A stretch of DNA of 64,000 nt from Mycolicibacterium hassiacum DSM 44199 (GTDB lineage: Bacteria > Actinomycetota > Actinomycetes > Mycobacteriales > Mycobacteriaceae), in contig NZ_LR026975.1 in assembly GCF_900603025.1 (NCBI RefSeq), positions 3,286,001-3,350,000 on the forward strand, written 5' to 3'. A program made the translations under genes and the position numbers. The notes beneath the pieces were generated by a model. The model did no database searches. It saw nothing but the letters and a program-made list of their open reading frames with translations, and was not told where the DNA came from. Below are positions 34,550-43,486 of this stretch, piece after piece; positions within the stretch are counted from its first letter, which is position 1; each line of letters starts with the position of its first letter.

Positions 34550-35962
34550 TCAGTGGACGAGCCGGAGGTCCTCGTCAACCAGACGGAGAACGGCATCGGC
34601 GTCGACGCGTTCGGCGGCGCGCAGGAACCCGCCGCGCCGGTGATAGTGCTCGACATGGTCAGCCGGTACGTTCTCACGCCCGCTCAGCAGGTCGCGCGGC
34701 GCCGGCCCGATCCGGTCGGCAACGGAACGCAGATGCTTGCCGTCCACCGGGAATGCCCGCAACGCGTTCTCCCCGAGGATCATCCGCGCCTCGTTTTCGG
34801 GCACACCGTCGAAGGCCACCCGAATCCAGTTCCAGGTGTCCGGCCACATGCCCTCCGGATGCGGGTAGTCGATTCCCAGCATCAGTCGGTCGGCGCCGAT
34901 GGCGTTTCGCTCTTCCACCTCGACCTTGTGGATCGACGACGGCGTGGCGTAGCAGTTGCGGGCCCAGTACTCGCTCGGCCTCATCGTCAGCGCGGTCACG
35001 GTCTCTTTGAACCGGGAGTCCAGCAGTTCCAACGTCGCCGGCACCCAGTCGCTCCGCACCTCGGTCAGGACGAACCGCAGCGACGGGTACCGATCGAACA
35101 CGCCGGCGAGCATCAGTTGCCACAACAGCCGTCGCGGACCGAAGTCCAGGCGGAACGGTGACGCCGGCGACTCGGCGAATTCCTTCTGCAGGGCCTTCCT
35201 TGCCTCCTCGTCGAGCCCCTGCTGTGCCGCCATCATTTGGCTGGCCTCCTCGCTGTCGAGGTGGGTGGCCAGGAACGCGGAGATGAACTCCTGGTAGCGG
35301 CCCTGCGGGAACCCCCAACCCGCGTGCACCATGAGCGTGACGTCAAGGTCAACGCACGCCCGCCAGAACGGTTCGTAATGGTCGCTGAACAGCGACGGCA
35401 GCGAGGGGTCCTCGATGATGCCCGGCACGCCGACGGCGACGAACCCGTGTTCGCGCGCCCAGGTCAGTTCCTTTACCGCGGCCTCGATATCGTGGCACGG
35501 CCCGGGGTCGGCCATGCCGTAGATCCGACCGTTCCCGCCGGTCATGAAGTCGGCGAGCCAGCGATGGTAGGCGCGCATCCCGGCGTCGCGCAGGGTCGCC
35601 TCGAACGGCTTGTTCACCACACTGAACAAGGGCAACGACGAGAACTGGTGCCCGGGCACCAGAAGTTCGCCCGCCACCCCCTCACTGTCCAGTTGTTGCA
35701 TGCGGACATCGATGTCCCAGCCGCCGAAGCGTTCCGGCGCGGCAGGCGACCAGAGCCTTTCGGCCGGGTCCGGCTCCTCGGTGTCGGGACGCGACGTGAA
35801 ATCCGGAGCCATCATCTTGCGGTATTCCTGCTCCTCCGTGTTGAGCAGGTCGGCGATGGTGTCGCGGATGTCGGGGTCGAAGTACGGCAGGTAGTCCCGC
35901 ATCCGTTTGGCACCTGCGTGCCCGTCTGACGAGAAGATCAAGATGTTGTTCGAATCTGCCAC
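34550..35962 (-). CDS. Amidohydrolase-superfamily protein (amidohydrolase 2 type)
   Basis: 470 residues from the GTG at 35962 (AGGAGC ribosome site); the frame is open further upstream but contains the intergenic region. Amidohydrolase 2 features: FSSDGHAGAKRMRDYLPYFD at the N-terminus, GIIEDPSLPSLFSDHYEPFW, VHAGWGF, FVLTEVRSDWVPA, and LGIDYPHPEGMWPDTW with the conserved Asp. Members decarboxylate or hydrolyse ring-derived acids. The reaction here is unknown. It is transcribed alone, divergently from the TetR at 36086. Confidence 0.85.
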   Translation of the reverse strand: MADSNNILIFSSDGHAGAKRMRDYLPYFDPDIRDTIADLLNTEEQEYRKMMAPDFTSRPDTEEPDPAERLWSPAAPERFGGWDIDVRMQQLDSEGVAGELLVPGHQFSSLPLFSVVNKPFEATLRDAGMRAYHRWLADFMTGGNGRIYGMADPGPCHDIEAAVKELTWAREHGFVAVGVPGIIEDPSLPSLFSDHYEPFWRACVDLDVTLMVHAGWGFPQGRYQEFISAFLATHLDSEEASQMMAAQQGLDEEARKALQKEFAESPASPFRLDFGPRRLLWQLMLAGVFDRYPSLRFVLTEVRSDWVPATLELLDSRFKETVTALTMRPSEYWARNCYATPSSIHKVEVEERNAIGADRLMLGIDYPHPEGMWPDTWNWIRVAFDGVPENEARMILGENALRAFPVDGKHLRSVADRIGPAPRDLLSGRENVPADHVEHYHRRGGFLRAAERVDADAVLRLVDEDLRLVH

Positions 35963-36054
35963 GTTCTGCTCCTGTCCGCCGGTGTCGACATATCTGAGGG
36001 ATACCGTTGCCCGTGCCGGGAAAGCCCGGCCGGCGTCGGCGCAACTGCGCCGAC

Positions 36055-36084
36055 ATACAATCTGTCTGTGGAGGATACAATCTG
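36055..36084. promoter_or_regulatory. Direct repeat ATACAATCTG x2, likely TetR operator
   Basis: ATACAATCTG occurs at 36055-36064 and 36075-36084, exactly 20 bases apart (two helical turns), just before the TetR start at 36086 and in the divergent promoter with the amidohydrolase. The first copy sits in GACA-N7-TGTC. This differs from the other island sites, so the adjacent TetR probably has its own local target. Confidence 0.5.
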
Positions 36085-36085
36085 C

Positions 36086-36715
36086 ATGTCCACTGGTCAA
36101 CGCTCCAGCGTTCCGCACAAGAAAGCCGTGCGCACGGCCGATATCGCCGAACGCGCCGAGGCCACCCGCGCCGCGCTCGTCGCCGCGGGACGCCGACTCT
36201 TTGTCGAAAAGGGTTACTTCGCAACGGGTACCGAGGAGATCGTCGCAGCGGCCGAGGTGGGGACGCGCGGTGCGCTGTACCACCACTTCCCCAACAAGAA
36301 GGCGCTGTTCCTGGCGGTCTTCCTCGAAGTCGAGGAGGAGTTGCACAGCCAGGCACCGCACCCTGACGAGACCGAGGACGCGTTGCTCGCGCTGCGGAAC
36401 GGACTACGCGCATATCTCAAGTCCTCGCAGACCGGCGAGGTTCAGCGCATCCTGCTGGTCGACGGGCCGGCAGTGCTGGGATGGCAGCAGTGGCGTGAGC
36501 TGCAGGTCCAGTACGGCCTCGGCTCGATACGCGCCCTACTCGAACGCGCCATGCAGCAGGGCACTGTGACGCAGCAGCCCGTCGACGTCCTCGCGCACGT
36601 GCTGCTCGCCGCCACCGACGAGGCCGCTCAGTTCATCGCGAACGCCGATGACCCGCAACGTGCGCGCGAGGATGCCGTCATCGTCATCGACCGGCTGTTG
36701 GAGAACCTCGGCTGA
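36086..36715 (+). CDS. TetR-family transcriptional regulator
   Basis: 209 residues from the ATG at 36086 (GGAGG upstream). HTH region: ALVAAGRRLFVEKGYFATGTEEIVAAAEVGTRGALYHHFPNKKALF within residues about 25-75. The C-terminal part (LVDGPAVLGWQQWRELQVQYGLG) is like TetR_C_33-type ligand domains. It probably represses itself and the divergent amidohydrolase through the repeated ATACAATCTG sites. Confidence 0.9.
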   Translation: MSTGQRSSVPHKKAVRTADIAERAEATRAALVAAGRRLFVEKGYFATGTEEIVAAAEVGTRGALYHHFPNKKALFLAVFLEVEEELHSQAPHPDETEDALLALRNGLRAYLKSSQTGEVQRILLVDGPAVLGWQQWRELQVQYGLGSIRALLERAMQQGTVTQQPVDVLAHVLLAATDEAAQFIANADDPQRAREDAVIVIDRLLENLG

Positions 36716-36736
36716 CCGCCGCACAAGGCCCGCGGT

Positions 36737-36995
36737 TCAACGTTCCGACCGCCACTGTGTCACAGAGGACGTCAGGAGCTCGCCGGAGAGGATGAAGACG
36801 CTGTGATCGCCGGTGTGTCCGTGGCACGGGGACATCGCACCCGGATCCCATCTGTTTTCAGAACCCGAAGTAGCGCAGGGACATCTCGATCCCCCTCTCC
36901 CAGATCTACGCGGTGCGGCCGTCGGAGAACTCGAAGCGCAGCATCTCCTCGGCAGGCACCTCGTCGAGATGCTTGATCGACGGTCCACCTCTCAC
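36737..36995 (-). pseudogene. Cupin gene remnant
   Basis: From a GTG at 36995 (GTGA overlap with the ligase stop) the frame reads IKHLDEVPAEEMLRFEFSDG and hits TAG, continues in frame as IWERGIEMSLRYFGF to another stop, then the cupin core PCHGHTGDHSVFILSGELL appears in a different frame to 36737. The metal-binding His residues survive only in that last piece. So a cupin gene has decayed by a stop and a frameshift. It would have been the last gene of the 44392-36992 operon. An unrelated intact cupin is at 53833. Confidence 0.75.
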
Positions 36996-38485
36996 GTCAC
37001 CTGTCCTCCTGCTCGCGACGGTGCGGTTTCGCGCGCCCACGCGCGAAGTGTGGCCCGGTCGGTCTTCAGCATCGCGGTCAACGGAAGCTCGTCGACGATA
37101 ACGAGCTCGTCGGGTGCCTTGTAGTCCGCCAGTCGATCCTTGGCGTACGCACGAAGCTCTTCCAGCGACGGCGGCTCTCCGGCCGGGACGACGAACGCCA
37201 CACCGATCTCTCCGATAACGGGCGCGGACTTGCCCACCACCGCAACCGCTTTCACGCCCGGATGGTCGGCCAGGACCTTCTCAACCTCGACCGGGTGGAC
37301 GTTGTACCCGCCGCGGATGTACATGTCGCCGCGTCGCCCGACGAGCGTCAGGTTCCCGTCGTCGCCGATCGTTCCGACATCGCCGGTGCGCAGCCAACCG
37401 TCCCGCAACACCGCGGCGGTCAGTTCGGGGTCCCGCCAGTAACCGCGCATCACGCAGGGCCCGCTGACCTCAACGACTCCGTCGTCGGCGATCCGCACCG
37501 CCATATCGGTAGCGGGGCGACCCACGGTCCGGAACTGAACCTCAGGCGGGTCGTCCGGTTCGGTGCCGCAGATCGTCGGGCACTCCGTCATGGCGTATCG
37601 GACCACCAGCGGAACGCCGATTCGGGCAACCACCGCGCGAACGAGGTCCGGCGGCGCCGGCGCGGTCGCGACCACGCCGATCCTCAGGTGGGGCAATGAA
37701 TCTCGGCACACGCCGTCGACCTCGAGAAGCTTGGCCCACTGGGTCGGTACAGCACCCGCGACGGTGATTTGCTCATCGCGCAGGACCGAGAACATCCCGT
37801 TCGCCGACCACGGTGTCGGCGGGACGACCAGAGTGGTGCCCCACACCAACTGGTCCCACAACTTGAACATGTATCCGGCGTGCGCGAACGGTGTCGAGGT
37901 CAAGCGGCGGTCGTAAGGAGCGCTCATCACCCCCGCCGATGCCGCTCCCGCGGCGAGATTGGCGCCGTCGAACACCGCGCCCTTCGGCGCCCCGGTGGTA
38001 CCGCTGGTGAAGATCACGGTCACCAGATCGGACGCGTCCAGATCCACCACGGGCAACGCATCGACGGACACGGCACTTTGCGCCAGGCTGTCTCGCCGCA
38101 TCACCGGCACAGACCCGCAGTCGATCTCACCCAGCCCGGGGTCCGCGACGATCAACGAAGGCTCCGCACATCCCAGTACAGCGCTGATCTCACGCGGGCC
38201 CAGCCGCGGATTCAAACCGGTGGTGACGGCCCCGATCATCGCCGCCGCGGCGTAACACGTCGCATAGTCGATGCCCGACGGCAACCACAGCGCCACCACA
38301 TCGCCCTTGCCGACACCCCGCTCGGCGAACTGCACCGCGACGGCACGGGCCCGGCCCACCCAGTCGGCGAACGTGATTCGTGCGCCCGGCTCGACATAGG
38401 CTTCACGATCCCCGTGTACGACCGCGGCGGCGTGCAGCAACGATCGCAGCTCGCTGTAGCTGCCCCGCAGCGGGGATTCGGGCAC
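36992..38485 (-). CDS. AMP-dependent acyl-CoA synthetase/ligase
   Basis: 497 residues from the GTG at 38485, two bases after the upstream stop; sequence further upstream in the same frame overlaps the thiolase-like gene. ANL motifs: IFTSGTTGAPKGAVFDGANL, RYAMTECPTICG, GWLRTGDVGTIGDDGNLTLV, RRGDMYIRGGYNVHPVEVE, and the C-terminal PLTAMLKTDRATLR with the catalytic Lys. It activates an acid to its CoA ester. One of two ligases in the island; being in the operon with FadEs and meta-pathway genes, it may activate a shortened acid. Confidence 0.9.
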   Translation of the reverse strand: MPESPLRGSYSELRSLLHAAAVVHGDREAYVEPGARITFADWVGRARAVAVQFAERGVGKGDVVALWLPSGIDYATCYAAAAMIGAVTTGLNPRLGPREISAVLGCAEPSLIVADPGLGEIDCGSVPVMRRDSLAQSAVSVDALPVVDLDASDLVTVIFTSGTTGAPKGAVFDGANLAAGAASAGVMSAPYDRRLTSTPFAHAGYMFKLWDQLVWGTTLVVPPTPWSANGMFSVLRDEQITVAGAVPTQWAKLLEVDGVCRDSLPHLRIGVVATAPAPPDLVRAVVARIGVPLVVRYAMTECPTICGTEPDDPPEVQFRTVGRPATDMAVRIADDGVVEVSGPCVMRGYWRDPELTAAVLRDGWLRTGDVGTIGDDGNLTLVGRRGDMYIRGGYNVHPVEVEKVLADHPGVKAVAVVGKSAPVIGEIGVAFVVPAGEPPSLEELRAYAKDRLADYKAPDELVIVDELPLTAMLKTDRATLRAWARETAPSRAGGQVT

Positions 38486-38487
38486 GG

Positions 38488-39639
38488 CTAGGGTTCCTCG
38501 CTTCCGAGGATCATCGTGCCGCTGGAACAGAACCAGCCGCCCGTCGCGCTGACGCAGGCGATCTTCGCGTCCGGCACCTGACGCGGCCCGCACTCGCCGC
38601 GGAGCTGTCGCACGGCCTCGACGAGCAGGAACAGTCCGCGCTGGCCGGGATGGCACGCCGACAGGCCACCGCCGTCGGTGTTGGTGGGCAGCTCGCCGCC
38701 GAGCCGCAGCGCACCCTGTTCGACGAAAGCGCCACCCTCACCTTTCTCGCAGAAGCCGAGATCCTCGAGCGTGCAGAGCAGCATGTAGGTGAACGCGTCG
38801 TAGATCTCGGCGACGTCGACGTCGACAGGTTTCACACCGGCGCGCTGGAACGCCAACGGCCCGCTGACGGCGGCCGGGCCGACGGTCATGTCGTCCCACT
38901 GTGAGGTCAGCATGTGTGACGTCGTCTCGGCCGATCCCAGCACCCACACCGGTCGCGAGCGCAGGTCCTTCGCCCGGTCCGCGGCCACCAGCACGACCGC
39001 CGCCCCCCCGTCGCTGCGGATGCAGCAGTGGAGTTTGGTGAACGGGTCGGCGATCATCGGACCGGACAGCACGTCGTCGATCGTGATCGGGTCGCGGTAG
39101 TACGCCTCGGGGTTGTCCGCGGCGTTGAACCGGGCCGACACGGCCACCTCGGCGAGCTGTTCGATCGTCGTGCCGTACTGGTGCATGTGCCGACGCGCGG
39201 CCATGGCGTACTTGGAGATCAGGGTGTGCCCGTAGGGCGCCTCCCACTGCAACGGGCCGCGGGCACCCCAGTTGATGTTCGCTCCGCGAAGACCCTTTCG
39301 CAGATCCGCGCGGGCCGTGGACCCGTAGGTCAGCAGGACCACGTCGGCATGGCCCACGGCGATCGCGTCGGCGGCATGCGAAGCCATGACCTCCCACGCC
39401 GCACCACCGACGGATGTGGAGTCCACCCACCGTGGCCGCAGCCCCAGGTACTCGCCCACATCGACCGGTGGGAGCGTGCCCTGCCCGGTGGAGCCCAGAC
39501 CGTCGACATCCGAAGGCGACAAGCCCGCGTCGGCGAGGGCACGGCGGCTGGCCTGCGCCATCAACTCGAACGGGTTCTTGTCGTCGACGCGCCCGACGTC
39601 CGACAACGCCACACCCGCGATCGCGACGGCGCGACTCAC
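38488..39639 (-). CDS. SCP-x/thiolase-like lipid-transfer protein
   Basis: 383 residues, GTG start overlapping the FadE stop (GTGA). Thiolase fold: VAIAGVALSDVGRVDDKNPF, RRALADAGLSPSDVDGLGS, EIYDAFTYMLLCTLEDLGFC, ELPTNTDGGGLSACHPGQRG, VRQLRGECGPRQVPDA. Like Ltp2-type proteins it lacks a clear thiolase Cys nucleophile box. It follows a short/long FadE pair as in the mycobacterial igr operon (fadE28-fadE29-ltp2), but no DUF35 gene is beside it; the one at 33102 may serve. Confidence 0.87.
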   Translation of the reverse strand: MSRAVAIAGVALSDVGRVDDKNPFELMAQASRRALADAGLSPSDVDGLGSTGQGTLPPVDVGEYLGLRPRWVDSTSVGGAAWEVMASHAADAIAVGHADVVLLTYGSTARADLRKGLRGANINWGARGPLQWEAPYGHTLISKYAMAARRHMHQYGTTIEQLAEVAVSARFNAADNPEAYYRDPITIDDVLSGPMIADPFTKLHCCIRSDGGAAVVLVAADRAKDLRSRPVWVLGSAETTSHMLTSQWDDMTVGPAAVSGPLAFQRAGVKPVDVDVAEIYDAFTYMLLCTLEDLGFCEKGEGGAFVEQGALRLGGELPTNTDGGGLSACHPGQRGLFLLVEAVRQLRGECGPRQVPDAKIACVSATGGWFCSSGTMILGSEEP

Positions 39640-40658
39640 TGTGCGCGCTCCTGGGCGAGGAGTTCGGCGAGCACGTCGGCCGGCTCGCTGAACAGGTGGC
39701 GGAACACATGCGCCCGTTTGAGATACAGGTGCATGTCGCTTTCGAAGGTGTACCCCATGCCCCCGAAAATCTGGATGCCCGCGGCGGCGTTGTCGACGGC
39801 GGCCTGCCCCGCGACGTGGACCGCCGAGAGCACCTGCAGCAGCGCGTCACTGCGCCCGGTGTCAAAGGCGATGGCCGCGAACAGCGTCTGCGCCTGTGCG
39901 GCCTCCGCGGCGACCTCCATGTTCACGCAGGTGTGCTTGATGGCCTGGTGCACACCGATCGGCTTACCGAACTGCTCGCGCGTCCTGGCGTGCTCGGTGG
40001 CCAGCGCCGTCGCCGCGCCGGCCAGTCCGGCCAGAAACGCAGCACTGAGCACCATCGCGCGGCCCCACAACCATTCGTCCTCGGAATCGACCCAGTGCAC
40101 CGGTTCCACCTCGGTCGCCGTCGCCGATGCCAGCCTGGTGCCCGGGTCGGCGGGCTGAACCACGGCCGGTTCGCCGAACGCGGCGACGTCGATCAAGGCC
40201 GCACCACTGCGGTCCACCGCCAACGCGTATCGCGCACCCGGGTGGTCGAACAGGTCGAATGTTCCCTTGACCGGGCGGATGCCACTGCCACCACGCGGAA
40301 TCGCCAGCGCGACGCGAATCTCACCCGATCCGATACCCTGCGCCAGTGTCTGGTCACCGCACCGCACCGCCACCCGCGCGGCCAGGGTCCCGGCCAGGAA
40401 CGGTCCCGGCGCCAGCCGTCTACCGAGCTCCATGTACAGCAGGACCTCGTCGTCGAACGGCCGCCCTGATCCGCCGTGCTGCTCGGGGAGCCCGAGGGTG
40501 AGAAGTCCCATCTCGGCGCCTTCCCGCCAGGCGTCGTGAGACACGGCGCTCTCTGCGTGCCGGTTGGCGCGGATGTTCTCGACGGGCATCCGTTCGGAAA
40601 GGAATTCGGCAGCAGCGGAGATGATTTCGAGCTGCTCGTCGGAGGGAAGCAGATTCAC
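39636..40658 (-). CDS. Acyl-CoA dehydrogenase (FadE), short subunit
   Basis: 340 residues, GTG start. ACAD marks: LPSDEQLEIISAAAEFLSER, LGLPEQHGGSGRPFDDEVLL, REQFGKPIGVHQAIKHTCVN, GIQIFGGMGYTFESDMHLYL. The length and the missing FAD tail match FadE28/ChsE1-type subunits (about 339 residues), and the next gene has the length of FadE29. I infer an alpha2beta2 dehydrogenase with the product of 40679. Confidence 0.88.
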   Translation of the reverse strand: MNLLPSDEQLEIISAAAEFLSERMPVENIRANRHAESAVSHDAWREGAEMGLLTLGLPEQHGGSGRPFDDEVLLYMELGRRLAPGPFLAGTLAARVAVRCGDQTLAQGIGSGEIRVALAIPRGGSGIRPVKGTFDLFDHPGARYALAVDRSGAALIDVAAFGEPAVVQPADPGTRLASATATEVEPVHWVDSEDEWLWGRAMVLSAAFLAGLAGAATALATEHARTREQFGKPIGVHQAIKHTCVNMEVAAEAAQAQTLFAAIAFDTGRSDALLQVLSAVHVAGQAAVDNAAAGIQIFGGMGYTFESDMHLYLKRAHVFRHLFSEPADVLAELLAQERAQ

Positions 40659-40678
40659 GGTAAATCCTGTCTATGCTG

Positions 40679-41851
40679 CTAGCGGGGCAACCCGAGTACA
40701 CGTTCGCCGATGATGTTGCGCTGGATCTCCGAGGTTCCGCCGGCCACGGACTGGGAGAACGCGTAGTAGTAATAGCCGACCCAGCCGTCCACATCCCACC
40801 GCGACGAGTAGCGAAGAGCATCGGGGCCGACGATGTCGATTGCCAGTTTCCCGATCTCCTTGGCCAATTCGGCGTACATCAGCTTGACGATCGATCCGCG
40901 CGGTCCCGGTGTCTCGGTGCGCAGCGCCTCACAGATGTTGGTGTAGGTCAGCGCCCGCAGGGACGCCACCGACGCCCGCGCCCTGGCCAGTCGGCGGGCG
41001 ATCTCGTCGTCGGCGATGGCGGGCCGCCGCCCGTCGGGCCCGACGTGATCGCGAGCGTAGTCGATGAGGTCTTCGAGAACCTTCGCCAACCGGACCTGGT
41101 TGGCGGTGAATGCGGTGCCCCGCTCGAAGGACAGCGTCGCCATCGCGACCGACCAGCCCGATCCGACCTCACCGACGACGTTCGACAACGGAATTCGGAC
41201 GTCGTCGTAGAACACCTCACAGAACTCCGAACCACCCTCGATCGTCTCGATCGGGCGGATGTCGATACCCGGCGCCGACATGTCGCAGATGACCCAGGTG
41301 ATGCCGGAGTGCTTGGATCCCGAATTGTCGGTGCGCACCAACAGTTCCTGGTAGTCGGCGATGGTCGCGAAACTCGTCCACACCTTCTGCCCGGACACCA
41401 CCAGGTGGTCGCCGTCGATCACCGCCTTGGTACGCAGTGCCGCCAGGTCCGAACCCGCATCGGGCTCGGAGAATCCCTGACACCAGACAACCTCTCCGCG
41501 AAGGATTTTCGGGAGGTGGAACGCCTTCTGCTTGTCGGTTGCCCGGGTGATCAGCGTCGGTCCGGCATGCGAGAGGCCGACGAAACACGCGTCGATTCCC
41601 GGGAATCCGCGCGCGGCGTACTCCTCGTACCAGATCAACTGCTGCAGCAGCGTCAGACCCTTGCCACCGTATTCGGTCGGCCAGGTGATGCCCGCCCAGC
41701 CGCCCTCCCACTGAGTGCGCTGCCAGGCCAGGTCGTACTCGCGGATTCCCGCATGGTCGCGCGGTCGCGGTTCGGTCGGCTTGTTCTCGTCGAGCCAGGT
41801 GCGGACCTGGTCACGAAATTCGAGTTGGTCAGGGGTGAAGTCCAAGTCCAT
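40679..41851 (-). CDS. Acyl-CoA dehydrogenase (FadE), long subunit
   Basis: 390 residues from the ATG at 41851. A minus-strand TATACT at 41865-41860 ends eight bases before this ATG, so a leaderless mRNA is likely; an ATG two codons upstream is too close to that -10. Motifs: WCQGFSEPDAGSDLAALRT, GQKVWTSFATIAD, VAGGTSEIQRNIIGERVLGL. An operator-like site (41868-41881) overlaps the promoter. So although it lies in line with the meta-pathway genes, it has its own regulated promoter. Confidence 0.92.
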   Translation of the reverse strand: MDLDFTPDQLEFRDQVRTWLDENKPTEPRPRDHAGIREYDLAWQRTQWEGGWAGITWPTEYGGKGLTLLQQLIWYEEYAARGFPGIDACFVGLSHAGPTLITRATDKQKAFHLPKILRGEVVWCQGFSEPDAGSDLAALRTKAVIDGDHLVVSGQKVWTSFATIADYQELLVRTDNSGSKHSGITWVICDMSAPGIDIRPIETIEGGSEFCEVFYDDVRIPLSNVVGEVGSGWSVAMATLSFERGTAFTANQVRLAKVLEDLIDYARDHVGPDGRRPAIADDEIARRLARARASVASLRALTYTNICEALRTETPGPRGSIVKLMYAELAKEIGKLAIDIVGPDALRYSSRWDVDGWVGYYYYAFSQSVAGGTSEIQRNIIGERVLGLPR

Positions 41852-41867
41852 GAGCATCCAGTATAGG

Positions 41868-41881
41868 TGACATGCGAGTCA
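41868..41881. promoter_or_regulatory. Island operator, site 7, overlapping a -10 region
   Basis: TGACATGCGAGTCA followed by GAAAT, between the HpaI-like gene stop (41891) and the FadE start. It abuts the minus-strand TATACT, a position that fits repression by blocking polymerase. Confidence 0.6.
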
Positions 41882-41890
41882 GAAATAAAC

Positions 41891-42658
41891 TTACGGTCGG
41901 TACTTTCGATAGCGGGCGGCCAGTTGTTCGGCACCACGGGCCAGCAGGGCCACATCCGCGCCGACGAGCACGAATCCCACCCCTGCCGCGAGATAGCGGT
42001 CGACCAGTTCGGGGTTGAAGGCGTTGACGCCCGCCACCTTGCCGCATCCCACGATGCCGGAGATCGCCTTTTCGATGCTGGACACCACGTCCGGATGCTC
42101 CGGCTGGCCGAGCTTTCCCATCGATGCCGCAAGGTCGGCGGGACCGATGAACACCGCGTCCACACCGTCGACGCCGGCGATGTCGCTGAGTCGGCTCAGA
42201 GCCTGGACCGTCTCCACCTGGACGGTCAGCGATACGGTGTCGTCAGCGGTGACAAGATAGTCAGAAAGTCGGTTCCATCGGGAGGCGCGGGCCAGTGCGC
42301 TGCCGACCCCGCGGATACCACGCGGCGGATACCGGGTGGCTGCCACGGCCGCCGCCGCGTCCTCGGGGCCGTCGATCATCGGCACCATGATGTTCTGGGC
42401 GCCGATGTCGAGCAGCTGTTTGATCACCACCGGATCCGCCACCGGCGGACGCACCACCACGTCGGCCTCGGGATAGCCGGCGAGCACTTGCAGCTGCTCC
42501 AAGGTCGTGCGAATGTCGTTGGGCGCGTGCTCCATGTCGAGCAGCACCCAGTCGATTCCCGAGCCGGCGCAGATCTCGGTCACGTATCCACTGCCTGAGG
42601 CGATCCACATCCCGATCCGGGGTGCCTCACCGCTGAGGCGTTGCACCCACCGGTTCAC
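41891..42658 (-). CDS. hpaI: HpcH/HpaI-family aldolase (4-hydroxy-2-oxoacid aldolase)
   Basis: 255 residues, GTG start (GTGA overlap with the hydratase stop). It aligns along its length with Hpa[99 protein letters not shown]. The metal-binding Glu and Asp and the catalytic Arg/His regions are kept. It is a class II aldolase making pyruvate plus an aldehyde, the last step of meta-cleavage. A partner acylating aldehyde dehydrogenase (MhpF type) was not seen. Confidence 0.92.
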   Translation of the reverse strand: MNRWVQRLSGEAPRIGMWIASGSGYVTEICAGSGIDWVLLDMEHAPNDIRTTLEQLQVLAGYPEADVVVRPPVADPVVIKQLLDIGAQNIMVPMIDGPEDAAAAVAATRYPPRGIRGVGSALARASRWNRLSDYLVTADDTVSLTVQVETVQALSRLSDIAGVDGVDAVFIGPADLAASMGKLGQPEHPDVVSSIEKAISGIVGCGKVAGVNAFNPELVDRYLAAGVGFVLVGADVALLARGAEQLAARYRKYRP

Positions 42659-43476
42659 GACACCTCCCGAGCGAAGGACAGCGACACCGTGCCCAGCGGG
42701 CCGTAATCGGCGACGAAGGTGTCACCCGGCTCGGCGAACACCGGTTTGGTGAACGACCCGGACAGGATAACCTCGCCCGGCTGTAGCGAAACTCCGTACG
42801 GAGCAAGGCGGTTCGCCAACCAGGCCACCCCGTTGCCCGGGTGGTTGAGCACCGCGGCGGCGACCCCCGACTCCTCGATGACGCCGTTACGGGACAGCAA
42901 CGCGGCCACCCACCGCAGGTCGACGTCGAGGGGCCGGAACACCCGGCCCCCCAGCACCAGACCGGCGTCGGCCGCATTGTCGGCGATGGTGTCGACGATG
43001 GTGCGCAGGTGACCGGTCTCCGGATCCGACATCTGCACCCGTGCGTCGAGGATCTCCAGCGCCGGCGTCACGAACTCCGTTGCGCGCAGCACGTCGAACA
43101 ACGTGACGCCCGGGCCGGTCAGCGGTGCGCCGAGAACGAACGCCAACTCGACCTCGATGCGCGGCCGGATGAACCGCCCCACCGGCACCTGCCCGCCGTC
43201 CTCGAAGAACATATCGTCGAACAGCGCGCCGTAGTCCGGTTCGTCGATGGACACCGCCCGCTGCATCACCTTCGAGGTGAGGCCGATCTTGCGGCCCTTG
43301 AGAACCCGGCCGTCGGCGATCTTCAGGTCGACCAGGACCCGCTGCACCGCATAGGCGTCCTCGACTGTCATCTCCGGATAGTCCAGCGACAGTTGCCGGA
43401 TCGGTTCGCGCGTCTGCTCGGCGACGTACAACCGCCGTGCGATGGCGGCGATCTCGTCGGAGTTCGGGCGACTCAT
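42655..43476 (-). CDS. hpaH: 2-oxo-hept-4-ene-1,7-dioate/2-hydroxypentadienoate hydratase (HpaH/MhpD family)
   Basis: 273 residues. Closest in style to Hpa[76 protein letters not shown], and [13 protein letters not shown] at the end. The Glu residues of the R-I-E-V-E-L motif bind the metal in this family. It adds water to the dienol produced by the hydrolase at 43487, giving a 4-hydroxy-2-oxoacid for the aldolase that follows with a GTGA overlap. Confidence 0.92.
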   Translation of the reverse strand: MSRPNSDEIAAIARRLYVAEQTREPIRQLSLDYPEMTVEDAYAVQRVLVDLKIADGRVLKGRKIGLTSKVMQRAVSIDEPDYGALFDDMFFEDGGQVPVGRFIRPRIEVELAFVLGAPLTGPGVTLFDVLRATEFVTPALEILDARVQMSDPETGHLRTIVDTIADNAADAGLVLGGRVFRPLDVDLRWVAALLSRNGVIEESGVAAAVLNHPGNGVAWLANRLAPYGVSLQPGEVILSGSFTKPVFAEPGDTFVADYGPLGTVSLSFAREVS

Positions 43477-43486
43477 CTGCGCGACA

